A stretch of DNA of 64,000 nucleotides, taken from positions 265,384-329,383 of the forward strand of contig JXTB01000428.1 in the NCBI GenBank assembly GCA_002914805.1. Direction: 5' to 3'. Shown here in pieces: positions 22,706 to 34,355 of this stretch. The stretch is from Parasponia andersonii (Eukaryota; Streptophyta; Magnoliopsida; Rosales; Cannabaceae). Each line of letters starts with the position of its first letter. The first letter of the stretch is position 1. Both the position numbers and the translations under genes were made by a program. The notes below the pieces were generated by a model. The model searched no databases, had not been told where the DNA came from, and worked only from the letters and a program-made list of their open reading frames with translations.

Positions 22706-23960
22706 AGTCTATTTGATAAACAGACTACCGTCATAAACACTTCATATTGACACTTTTTATTTCAAGTGATACGATAAGCATCTTGATTACAATGGCCCTC
22801 GCACTTTTGGGTTTCAATGTTTTATTTACTTGAAAACATAAACGGATAAGAAGTTTATCAAAAGAACTTATCCGTGTGTATTTCTTGGCTAAGACCTCAG
22901 CACAAGGGTTATTGGTGTTTGCAACTAAATACGAATCATGTTTATATCTCTAGATGCGTTGTTTTAATGTGCAAATTTTTACATTTACTAACGTCTCTTC
23001 TTGCAGTAATATCTCACCTGATTCTTTATCCATTGTGAAAATTATTTCCAAAAGTTGATGAATGGTATCCTTCTCTGAAGAAAAATAATGGCTCTTCCAT
23101 TACAAAGGTTGCACCTATGTTATCCATGTCGTCAACTTATCAGCCAAGTGGTTCTAAGCATATTCTTGATGTTGACTTTGAGGCTCAAGCACATATGGAC
23201 GCTAATCCGATCACGGACTCCAATTCGATTGGTGAAACAAGTGATATATGTATGCATCATCACCATCAACACTAACTCCAACAAACACGGACTTTAATGG
23301 AACAAGTGATAATAATGATATACATGAGTCACCACCGCCTATGTCATCATTGCCATCTTTCTCAACAGCTTCAAGTGCAATCTCCAGAGCAGCTTGCTCT
23401 ACGAATTCTCTTCCTAGCCAAATTTTTTTTAAACTGCCAATACAGCCACTAGCACCAACTTTTGTTGACAATAAGCACTATGATTACTCGTGGCAAGTCT
23501 ACAGCAAATCCCACGCTCAAGTCTCAGGTGACTTTTTTGGCAAATCCTATAGAACCAAAGAATTTTCGTACTGCCTTAAAGTCATGCCTTTGGAGACAAG
23601 CTATGCAAGAAGAAATGCAAGCTCTTCATCGCAATAACACCCAGAAACTTTTCCAAAAACCACCAAATGCGAATGTCATTGGATCCAATTGGATATTTTG
23701 TATAAAATATAAGGAATATGGATCCATCATTGCTACAAGACCCGTTTAGTGGCACAAAGATTTAAACAAGTTTCCAGTACTGATTTTGAAGAAACTTTTA
23801 GTCCTGTCATTAAGCCTACCATTATTCGCCTAATTTTGAGTGTAATCGTACTCCTCTGCTTTTTGGACAATGAACGATCCTTTATACAAACAACCGGTTT
23901 GATTGAGATGCTCATAAACCAATTTGCTTTTGTTAAAAATGGAGTTCACACCTTACTCTG
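22706..23960 (+). pseudogene. Right half of the split Ty1/copia element: integrase end to reverse transcriptase
   Basis: The reading resumes with VYLINRLPS in the codon phase left open at 12819. It then shows a post-integrase block near 22800-22960 (FGFQCFIYL, CVFLG). The start of the reverse transcriptase lies near 23520-23830: AMQEEMQALHRNN, GSNWIFCIKYKEYGSI, then FEETFSPVIKPT in a shifted frame. After about 23890 recognisable RT is lost, so the YVDD region and RNase H are missing. Frameshifts and stops are numerous. No LTR of this element was identified. Confidence 0.82.
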
Positions 23961-24514
23961 GTGGCTTATGCATGTATATATCAATTAGTAAGCATCCAAG
24001 TTCTGAGACGCTACTTTAGAGAGATTTTTTGCCATCCTTATTCATTTCTCCCTTTAACTCTTGAGGTATTCTCATGTCAAGCACACACTTCAATCGAGGT
24101 TTTGCTGCTTTTTCTACTTTATTTGCTTATTCATTTTTCATGTTTCTGAAAGAGTACCATCTCTTCTTTTTATTTATGTACATGTTGTATCTTTTTTATT
24201 TGGATTTTTTTCTTATATTGGGAGTAAGGTAATTGAACTCTAGACCTTCACATTAAAAGTATACGTAGTTATCAATCATCATGCTAAATTTGCGACCAAT
24301 TTTATTTGGATCCTTTGAACTGAGAGCAAAGTTGGTGAAACCTTTAGACAAATTACGTGTTTGCTAAGAACCCTACCTCAAGATAAGGCCCCCAAATTTT
24401 TCCCCTTTTGTAATATTGCTCTTTTAGTCATTTTGTTTTCACCTTAAGCCTTAACCGGAAAAGAAAAACAATTAATTACCTAAGAAAGGAAAAAAAAAAA
24501 CTCAAGAAGCCTAT
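23961..24514. other. Non-coding stretch after the copia fragment
   Basis: T-rich sequence with no recognised domain; possibly the decayed 3' part of the copia element. One N at 24523 lies just beyond. Confidence 0.4.
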
Positions 24515-24758
24515 ATTCTTGANTAATCTAATAGGTATTTTTTTCTTTACTTATGGCTAGGTATTTTTTTTTTAGCCGTTGGATCACCATTAGATGTGAT
24601 CCAATGACTATAATGAAGTCCATGAAAAAACGTACATCATTAATGCTCTTTTTCTCTCTTACTTTTTACAATAAAAAAATATACATGCTAAATTTTTATT
24701 GGTCAAATTGATACCTATACATAGGTAAAAAAAAAAAATACCTACTGAATTGGTGCCC
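24515..24758. mobile_element. MITE, copy 2
   Basis: Related to the element at 9931-10163 but inverted. The right end, read inward, is GGGCACCAATTCAGTAGG. The left end is degraded (one N at 24523) but keeps AATAGGTATTTTTT. An internal imperfect palindrome (CCGTTGGATCA and TGATCCAATGAC, about 24577-24608) is visible. The right flank is a TA run. Non-coding. Confidence 0.6.
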
Positions 24759-25572
24759 ATATATATATATATATATAACACCCTATTTTCTAACTATTTT
24801 CAAATTTCAAAAGTGAAACAAAATCTTTTCTTTCAAATATCAACTAGAATTAAATATTATTATTATGCATTATCGTTTCATATTTTCATAATTAATTTTA
24901 CCATAATATATAGTCGCGATTCTTAACTAATCAGTGTTAACTTATATGGTACCTGCAAAAGTGAAAAAGATTTTAAGTAGTTTTTTTGACTTTCAACGTT
25001 TTTTGTTTCGTTTTGTTTTTTATTTACAGTTTACAAATCTTTTTTTTTTCCTTACATCTATAGTTATGTATTTATTTCAATTGTAGTACACATTACAAAA
25101 TAGAAAAAAAGAAAATACACCAATCTAGTTTCCATCTTTTAGGCTCTCTTACAATTCCTATTTATTTATTTTTATTTAGTTTTTAGGGAAAAATGAAAAT
25201 GGAAATTAAAAAAAAGTTACTAGAAGAAATTGATTTAAAAAAGTTATTTAGAATTGATTGTTTAATAGGCCAATTGATTTTTAGATTATTTTCTTTTGTC
25301 CTTTACTCCTTCCTTATTAATTTATTGATTAACATGGTTGTATTTCACAATAACTATTTTAATTACTTTCTTTTCTACTGTTAGCTTGTGTTGAGTTTTT
25401 TGGTTTTATACCTAAGTAATAAGAACAAATATATCTAGTAGAAAATATTCATTCGAATGTGAAAAACTTAAGAAAAAGAGGAAGATAAAAGTGTTATTCA
25501 ATTATTACAAGAGTTCTTCAAAAATTGCTCAAAATAGTAAGAAATGGATACCGAACTTAAGTGAAGAAACAC
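24759..25572. other. AT-rich intergenic DNA
   Basis: Homopolymer runs and TA repeats. A short open stretch (25193-25384) codes only a low-complexity hydrophobic peptide and is not supported as a gene. Confidence 0.5.
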
Positions 25573-27688
25573 ACCATGACCAAACTCCGGGCCAATGGTA
25601 AAAATGAAATTTCACAAGTGGAAATTCAAAAGTTATTTAAGAAAAATTCATAAAAATAATTTAAAAGAAAATTTTCCACAGTTTTGTGATCACCATTAGA
25701 CTTAGATTGTTAAATAAAATTTATTTAAAATAAACCAAGTATCATTATCAGTAGTCTCACAATCCAATACACTAGTTATATAGACAGAGTCCGTAAAACA
25801 GATCCATTAATATTTAATATATGTCAAGATAAATAACAGCGTTATTTATATAGTTACCAATTTCATGTACGGTAACCAACTCCTCAATCCTCTACTCCCG
25901 AGTTTCTAAAGTCACACCGAGCATAGCCTGAGAGGGGAATGTAAGGGATGAGCATTCAAATGCTTAGTAGGAATTTAGTTATCTTTTTGATTGATGCAAT
26001 TTCTCAAATCTGTATGGTTAGTTCCTTTAAATCCATGTATAAATCAAATTTATAAATCTATTGGTATCCAGAATAGTCACATATTCAAAACCACAATCAA
26101 AATTATATCATTATACATATCATACATCAACAAGGATATAAGTGAGCTCTCATCCTCCCATCACGGCCCTGTAATACCTCTATAGCAGGGGTACCCAGCA
26201 TCCTGACACTGTCTCTCACCTAGCACTGCAGCAACTCGCCAGTGATCTAAAAATACGGCGATACTATAATGGAACTCAAGTATATTATCCTATGTTATGT
26301 ACAATATGTCACAGTTCATGGCTACCATGCATCCAATAATCAAATCATGCTTTAAAAATCCAACTTAGCATTATTCTGGGATTTATTGTAACATGGGCAG
26401 CACACTGTTGTTTTACCCCACAACTAGTATGTAAAAATGTATAAAATAATTTATGCAATCCAATTCCAGTATAATTCAACAATTAACAATACTTTCTTTA
26501 ACCATCCTAAAATCACGATTTTTCATAAATAAATTTTAATACAAATAAAATCAAAAATAAATATAAAATTAGATAATCGAACCCTTACCTTGATATGGTA
26601 GTAATACCAAGTCAATGACGCTCGAAAATTCCCCGACTAGTCACTCAGGTGCTTAAACAACAATTTTTGATTTCTAGTAAGTCCACTAGAAAAAGTGACT
26701 TTTCCACCAAAGCTTCAAATATAGAAATGGAGGTCACCACTAAATTCAGAGCACCCAAAAATGTTATGTCAGATATATACTTTGTCAAAAATGAGTCTCG
26801 GTGCGGGACCGGCCTATGACACGCAAAATAGTATAATTTGTGCCACGAAATTTCAATTTTCATCCTACAACGAAATATAATGATATTTTATATCAAAATT
26901 CATATCTTGACCTCACTTAGTCCAAATTCAAAATTAGAACTCAGTTTCGAGGTCCCTAGCATTAATTAAGCCCAAAAATCTGAGAATTACATAAATACTA
27001 CCTTTTGAAAATATTTAGAAAATTGTCCTTTTTTTCTAACTACTATCTACTGCACTTACCGCTACCCTTTTTACTTTTACCAACTGTAATTATTCATAAT
27101 TTTTAATCCTCTTTCACCTCAGGTATTTATCTCGGGTAAATAAATCATTTAATCAATATAATTATGTGAATATCACTTTTTATATAATTAGTAAAAATGG
27201 TAAAAACTTACCGAAGATAAATTTTAATGTGAAACCACTTGGAGTTGATCGGCGACAGCGAGATGAAGCTTCGCTTGCCAGAGGTATCGAAAACGGAGGT
27301 CAGGCAGTGCTCCGGTGATCAGAAAACCTCACCGGAGGCGGATTTTTTGCGGGGCCGCTATGGTTTCATCCGACGTCGAAACGAGGCGAGACTGGTGGCG
27401 TTGGATTCGTCTTCGAAAGCCTTTCGATATGGGCTGGCATATCAGCTGAGACGGGTGGCAGTGTGGTGGCTGTAGGTAGCGGTAGATCCGGCGTTTTCTC
27501 TCTCTTTTTCTCTCCATCAAGCCCATATTTACTAGAAATTTGAATTTTTGAGGGGTTTTTAAAAAAAAATTGGGCACTATTGCAAAGTATTATAATATTC
27601 CAGATTTTTTATTATTTTAATCGAAAATTCAATATTTGCAACTTTGCCATTACTTTTAAAATGTCTAATTTACTCTTGTGACTTTACA
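25573..27688 (-). repeat. Solo LTR of chromovirus type (LTR-c)
   Basis: On the minus strand it starts TGTAAAGTCACAAG at 27688 and ends near 25573. It contains the conserved block GAGCACCCAAAAA (about 26750) also found in seven other LTRs in this window. It also has a GC-rich block (27238-27480) that gives spurious ORFs on both strands. No PBS, polypurine tract or coding remnant adjoins it, so a solo LTR is the simplest reading. The left edge is approximate and no target duplication was found. Confidence 0.65.
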
Positions 27689-28423
27689 GATATTACAAAA
27701 AAATTATTATTATATCGTCAAAAAAATTTTATTTGAGATCAATTACATCACAAGAGATTAAAATTAATTCAATCGAATAGCTACGTTATCTACTAAAAAA
27801 GCTTTATGGTATAAAGATTTGATTAATAAGTCTACATCTCAAAAGGTAAGAAAAGTATAAATTTTATTCTATGCATTTCATTTTCTTTGTTAAGCAAGTT
27901 TGTTTATTATTTTCAATATCATGTTTTCGCATTAGAGATGTCCATTGTAAGTAAAGTAAATTATTCTTCTATAAAAGTTTTGTTGCATTGTTAATGAGAT
28001 ACCAGAGTATTTTAACAAATTATTTAGAAAAAATAATTTTAAAAAAAAGATGGAAAAAGCCTCTATCGAAGGACTTGCCTAAGACCCCATAACTGAGAGA
28101 AAACCGTTGTACATATACCACTTTTTAATGCTTTGCCATAGAAATCATGACTGTTTGAGAATAATCATATTTGCTAATAATCATAATATTTGATATTCTC
28201 AAGGCGCACACATTGATTCTTAGAGAAAATAGATACTTATATTTATTCGCATTCATGGAAAGGGCCAGGCGTCGTAAGTTACAAATTCAATTGCAGTAGT
28301 GTAGATCTATTTGATAATATTGTACTTAATTACTCCATCCCGTAACCCATAACATTAATTACTCCAAATGTTAAGACTATCAATTTAAATTTCAATTCTA
28401 GTCTGATGGTCTCCAAAACACAA
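27689..28423. other. AT-rich DNA between LTR fragments
   Basis: No coding signal or recognised repeat visible. Confidence 0.5.
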
Positions 28424-29925
28424 TGTAAAACCTCTTAAATTTTGGAAGGGATATTGTGGTCTTTTGACCCAAAAAAAAAATGAATATGGACGGAATTTTG
28501 GCCTAGATTCATTTGGGTAAAAATATGAAAAAAGTTTAAAAATTAGGGCTGAAATGTAATTATTTGAGGACCAGAAGAAAAGAAATTCAAAGCTGGGTCC
28601 AAGTGAAAATAACTAAAATAATGTCCAATTAACCAAAAATTAACACGGACGCTACAGTTTTGAAAATTGCTTTTAAATCCCTCTATTTTTCTCTCTTCTT
28701 CGCCTGCAGCCCCCAAGAGCCAAACAAACAGAACTTTCAATCGTTCAACGCAGCCATCACAACATTGCCCAGATTCGCCAACTCGCCAGCCCGCTGTGTT
28801 CATCGGATGAAGATGAAGGAAACTGGACCGGTCTCGTTGTCTATCGCCGAAGCTACGAGCCTCCGAAAGTAACACATACCGAACGATTTTCTGGCGCAAA
28901 ATATGGCTTCTGACGTCCTTCCACACACCACCGGCATGGGGAGCCTTATCTCAAGTTTGCTGATATCTTCCAATTAGTCATCTTCTTCAACTCGCCGCCG
29001 GTGAGTTTTTTCCTTTTTCGGCCATTTTTCAAAGCTTAAGTGGGTATTGATCTAATTATTTTTGTAGAGTAATTATTTTGGCCATAAAATGTATACAATG
29101 TTAAACAGGAGATTGAGATGAGGTTAAATGTGATTTTGTGGTGTCGAAATGGTATTGCGAGACGTGTTAATTATTGAATTTAAAAAGAGGAAATTTTTCT
29201 AAATATTTCAAGAAATGATATTTTTGTAATTTTTGGATTAAAGGCTCGTTTAAGGCTTAGGCTCTCGAAACAAAATTCCAACTTCAAATTTGAATTCAGT
29301 GAAATCGAGAGGTAAACTTTGATATAAAATATCACTATATTTCGAAGTGGCACGAATTTCGAGATATAAGGCTCAAGATTTCCCTCGTTTTGCATACCAG
29401 GGCCGGGTCTCATCTTAGAACCCAAATTTATTAAATTTTGGATTTTAAAAATCTAGTGGTGAGGTCCGTTTCACGATTTGAAGTTACGTTTGAAAATTGA
29501 GTTTTTAAACTTATCGATCAAAAGTTCGAAAACGATGTTTGACCCTCCAAACGACACCCAAACGACGCCAAATACACCTCATAGCTCTGTAATGCTATTT
29601 TGACACTCAATTGAAGTAGGAATGCGATTACTTGATTCTAAAATTAATTTAATTTATTAATTTATATTTTTTCAGTAAATATAGAATTTTGTGAAATAAT
29701 TTCTAAAAATTATGTTTGTATCTATTTTTGACCTAATTTGAGATATAAACTACCTGAGAGGCATGTCACATTGGTTGGTGTGTCTATATACTGTTTTGAA
29801 CTATTTTTTTTTGTAGGAAATTGAATTTTTGGATTTTGATAAAAACAAAAAACAATCGTTATACTGCCGAAATTTTTGAAAAATTCAAACGATTTGAGAA
29901 CTCAGTTTTGAGAACTCATTAAAAT
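28424..29925 (+). repeat. Partial chromovirus LTR in plus orientation (LTR-d)
   Basis: It starts TGTAAAACCTCTTAAATT at 28424 and runs as the reverse complement of the Gypsy-2 LTR order: CTTTTGACCC, GGGTCCAAGTG, the GC-rich block at 28690-28990, GGTGAGGTCCGTTTCACG, then GAACTCAGTTTTGAG. It stops abruptly near 29925, where an LTR of the other orientation begins. The middle (about 29220-29400) looks more like the LTR at 29930-32379 than like Gypsy-2, suggesting a mosaic. Confidence 0.65.
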
Positions 29926-29929
29926 CTCA

Positions 29930-32379
29930 TGTTAGATTTAAATTATTTAAGAAAAATATCCATTAAAGTTCAAGAAAATTTCTAACTATCTCATTTGAAT
30001 ACTTGTTGAGAAATCAAATATTTTTGTAAATCGAGTTCAAGTGAAAATTTTAGTCAAATGTTCAAAATAATTTACATAAAATAATTTGTAGTATTAAGTT
30101 CTCAAACTTATATTAAAATTACCCTCGTACATCTACTTAGTAAATTTACTAGTCTTGGCTAAATAATTGAATAAGGAAAAAAAGATAATAGAATATGAAT
30201 ATCTACCAAGGATTAAGAGTCAAGCTATATACACAAGATGCAGCTTATCTATTCATCAAGACGACTACCTCAGTTAGACAGACAACTAAAAGTGAGAGAA
30301 GTAGGGACTGAGCATTCACATGCTCAGTAGAAATCTAATTACCTTTTTGAATGGACGTAGTTTATCAAACATACATGGTTAATATATTTTCCAAATTCTA
30401 TTTATAAACCAAGTTTATAAAATAATTGGTATCTAGTATAATCACATATTTTAAACCAGAACCAAATTCACATAATTGTACATATCATAAATCAGCTATG
30501 TATATAAGTGAACTCTCATTCTCCCATCACAATTTTATAATACCTCTGTAGGAGAGATATCCAGTTTCCTGATACTACTCGTAAGTATATCATCCAAAAA
30601 TCTACGCAGAGGCCTAGGTCTTTCACTTAGCACTACAGCAACTCACCAGTAATCTAAACTATCATGATGCAATAATAGAACTCAAGTGTGTGACCCTATG
30701 CATGTACAACATATAACAGTTCATAATAATTATGCATTTAAGAATCAAATCATGCTTTAAATTCCAACTTGGGCATTATCTTGGGATTTGCTATAACATA
30801 GTAGAACACCACTATTTTACCCCATAATCACGATATAAAAATATTTATAATAATCCACACAGTCTAATTCTAGTATAATTCAATAATTTTCAATAATTTA
30901 TCAAACAATTACGAAATTTTAATGCAATTATAAATCAAAACAGATATAAAATTAGATAATTAAACCCCCTCGATATGATAGCAATACCATGTTAACAACG
31001 CTAAAAAAAACTCCCGTTAGTTACTCAGGTATTTGAATGACAGTTTCGGGAACCTAGTAAATCTACTTGAAAATTTGACTTTTCCACTAAAGTATCAAAT
31101 GGAGAAACGGAAGTCATCATGAATTCAGAACGCCCATAAATATTAGGTTAGATATATATTTTGTAAAAAATAGGTTTCGATGCAGGATTTGTCCCGTGGC
31201 ACACAAAATGACATTATTCAAGAGTCTCGTAATCTGTGTCATTTCAAAATATAGCGATATTACATATCACAATTCGTTTCTCGACCTCACTAAATCCAAA
31301 TTTGAAATCAGAATTCACTTTCGAGTTCTCGAGCCTTAAACGAGCTTTAAATCCGGAATTACAAAAATATGTCTTTTTAGAATTTATTTAAAAAATGTCT
31401 ACTTTTTCTAAACTATTTAGAAAATATCATCTTTGCTGATTATTTACAAAATATCACTTTCTTGAAATATTTCAGAATTTATTATTATCACATAAATATT
31501 TAGAAAAATATTACTTTCTAAAATATTTGAAAAAGTATCAACTTCACGGATTATTTGTTAAATATGTCATTTTTGTAATAATATTTTAGAAAGTAACAAT
31601 TTTCTAATGTCAGCCGAAGGCCCAGATATGAATAGTAACAACTGTACTCCAATATTATTCAGTTTTACAAAATAATCACTTTGCATACTAAATTAGAAAA
31701 ATACCACAGTTTTCAATTCAAAAATCAATATGCTTCCGGATATTATTTTAACTTTTACTAACCATAATTATTCATATTTTTAACCCTATTTCACCCTGTT
31801 AATTTAACTCAGGTAAAATAATTACCTAATTAAAAATTTATGAAAATATTATTTTTTTTTACAAAGTTGATAAAAATGATAAAAGTGGTGAAAATCTTAC
31901 CTGAGATGAATTTCAATGAGCAACCATCTAGAGGTAGTTGGCGACGATGAGATCAGACTCCACTCACCGGAAGTGACAAAAATGGAGGTTGGACGCTGAA
32001 AATGTCACTGAAAAACGTGTTTTGGCGTGATCTTCGGATGGCTAGATATTTGTCACTGGAGCTCTAGTTCTGGCGAAACCAGTGGGCTTTTGATCATTGA
32101 CAAGTCCTCTTTGGTGCGGGGTGGCACGTTGGCCTAGTGACATCAACTTGTAGTGGTAGCGTGGCTGAATTGAAACTGCTCTCTTTCTCCTTTTATCTCT
32201 TTCCTAAGCCCTCTTTGTTAAGAATTTAATGTTCTGAAGGATTTTTATGCAAAAATTTGAGCACCTGTAAAAGATTAAAATATTCTAGATATTTTGATTA
32301 TTTAAATTCGAAAATAATTACGACAATACCGCTCAATCCGAAAAGTCCAAATTACCCTCGTATAGTATCAGGTTTTACA
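29930..32379 (-). repeat. Chromovirus-type LTR in minus orientation (LTR-e)
   Basis: It follows the same block order as LTR-c and the solo LTR in CAD-A intron 2 (inverted): GACTGAGCATTCACATGCTCAG near 30308, the conserved central block near 31100-31330 and the GC-rich block at 31930-32190. It ends GGTTTTACA at 32379 (coding-strand start TGTAAAACC). Its left end is missing, cut at the junction with LTR-d. Confidence 0.65.
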
Positions 32380-34039
32380 TAAAGGTTCTATATTCATTTT
32401 ATTTAGTCATTTAAAATGATCATTTTAGTGGAACATCAGATCAAAGTCATAACCATGCATATCAAGAGTCATCAATAACCAATATCACAATCTCAAAAAC
32501 ATATCTCACAAATAAAATTTTCAAACAATTTAGATGTGCTAAATTGGTGGTTATATCTTCAGGGCAAATAAATATGCATGTCAAAATATAATTGAAAATT
32601 GAACTATCACTAGACTTTATGTATAAAAATGCACAACCAAATGAGAAATCAGAAACTTACCTCCTCGAAATAATCAAAGACTTGCTATGCTTTGAACTTT
32701 GGCGCTTCCGAGCCAAATAACAACGACAATTCCTCCAAAATGATACTCAGGTGTACTACTCGATTTAAGTGCCACAATATCAAGTCTACTCTTTGGCAAA
32801 ACAGAGGCCACCACAACAATCTTAATATCAAAACAAGGCTAAAGGTATGCTCGACTCTCCAAAGTGACGTCCGGAAGCTCAAAAACCAAAGTTCGACTGA
32901 AACTTTGACCATTGACTAGTCAACAACGGCGGTCCGGTGGGGAAGCTCCGGCGACAGTGGCAGTGCCAGGGACGAAGGTCGGGGTTCGTTCACCTTCGAA
33001 CGCTGATTGTTGTGATAGGGTTGGCTGTAAGACTTACCGGATTGGCCTACATCTATCCTGGAATTCTTGAAATGTGCACTTTTTCAGCCAAGCTTCGTTA
33101 AAGGTCTAAATGGTAACGAAATCTGGCAAACTTAGTGTCAAATTGTCCGTCTCGAAACAAGGAATCCACACTCTCTGAAATTACCAAAAAATAATGCCAG
33201 ATGGTTGACTAATAGGCTGAAGAGTGAATTTGTAGCCGTGAGTTTCAACCGAAGATTGGCAATGCATCATGTTTTAGATTACCATGAAATGTCACCAGAT
33301 TCTTCGTCTCGTTGAATGCTTTTTACGGTACCTTATTTACAAAAGCATGGCATACAGTTAACAAGATATCGCCCCAGGAGTGGATTGTAGGACGTGAAAG
33401 TGAGAAAAAATAAGAAAAATGAGAGAAAAGCAGGAAGAGAGAAAAAGAATAGTTTGTGGTCTAACCTTGGACCAGGAACAATTACTTTTTCAATTCATAA
33501 TTGCTCTTTCAAAAGTACGCTTTACCTTTTTTCTTAATTCCCAAGTTATCCCACTTAAATTCCAATTTCCACTCACTTTTCCCTCCAAGACCAAATAAAT
33601 CCACCTTTAACCTACATTATTTTATGGAGGTATTATACTTGTGTCAACTATAGCCCTCGTTAGTTTGAGGTATCCTTTACTTTCATATCTTAAAATTTTT
33701 AATTTATAGGTTCATTTTCATTTTTGAGCCATCTCTAATTAAGAAGCTAATGATTCATTTATAAGCCATATCTTATTTTTCTACATGATTTGTTTTGCTA
33801 ATCTTAATTAAATTTTTTTTTTTTCAGTTTTATCCAACTTGGTCAAGTATGCATTTAATTTAACTAGTGTATGATTCGTGACGTGTCAATTTACTGTATT
33901 AACATTTGGACAATCCTGAAAGGATCAGATTTGTTACGGTCTTACAGATCATAGGATAGAGGATGATCAGAAAGAGAGATTCATCCACCAATTATTTGAG
34001 TTTACTGTGGGAATCCTTTTACAAGTCGTCTGGAACCTT
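32380..34039. other. Non-coding region, possibly another retroelement LTR fragment
   Basis: The part at about 32640-33480 is less AT-rich, with a GC-rich patch at 32930-33000 next to a TTGACCATTGACTAGTCAAC stretch. This resembles the composition of plant gypsy LTRs, but no partner LTR, PBS or coding remnant was found. The rest shows nothing that can be supported. Confidence 0.35.
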
Positions 34040-34290
34040 ATTTTTTTTACTAGCATTATACGCATAGTACCGGTTTAATAGAAACTTCTTTATCACGTGG
34101 ATCATGTATTAATTATGTAGTGTATTTTTTTTACTAGCATTATACGCATGGTACCGGTTTAATAGAAACTTATTTATCACGTAGATCATGTATTAATTAT
34201 GTAGTGTATTTTTTTGACTCGCATTATACGCATAGTACCGGTTTAATAGAAAGTTATTTATCACGTGGATCATGTATTAATTATGTAGTG
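34040..34290. repeat. Minisatellite, three 84-bp units
   Basis: Three near-identical copies. The word GCATTATACGCAT recurs at 34053, 34137 and 34221, exactly 84 bp apart. Each unit holds a GGTACCGGTTTAATAGAAA-like stretch (GTACCGG in all three) and TATCACGTRGATCATGTAT. Units 1 and 3 have CACGTGG; unit 2 has CACGTAG. It lies just left of the complete LARD-like element. Confidence 0.85.
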
Positions 34291-34355
34291 ATCAATTCTT
34301 CTTTCTCCATTTTAGAAACTTACGGGCAATTAATATTAATCTTAGGCTTGAAAAG

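Noticed and set aside
25193..25384. 63-codon hydrophobic ORF
   Set aside because: Low-complexity Lys/Leu/Phe composition expected by chance in AT-rich DNA.
27689..27693. Target-site duplication for LTR-c
   Set aside because: GATAT after the right end has no match before the approximate left end at 25573.
32685..32919. Overlapping 75-codon ORFs on both strands
   Set aside because: Mirror-image frames in a probable retroelement LTR fragment; no recognisable domain.
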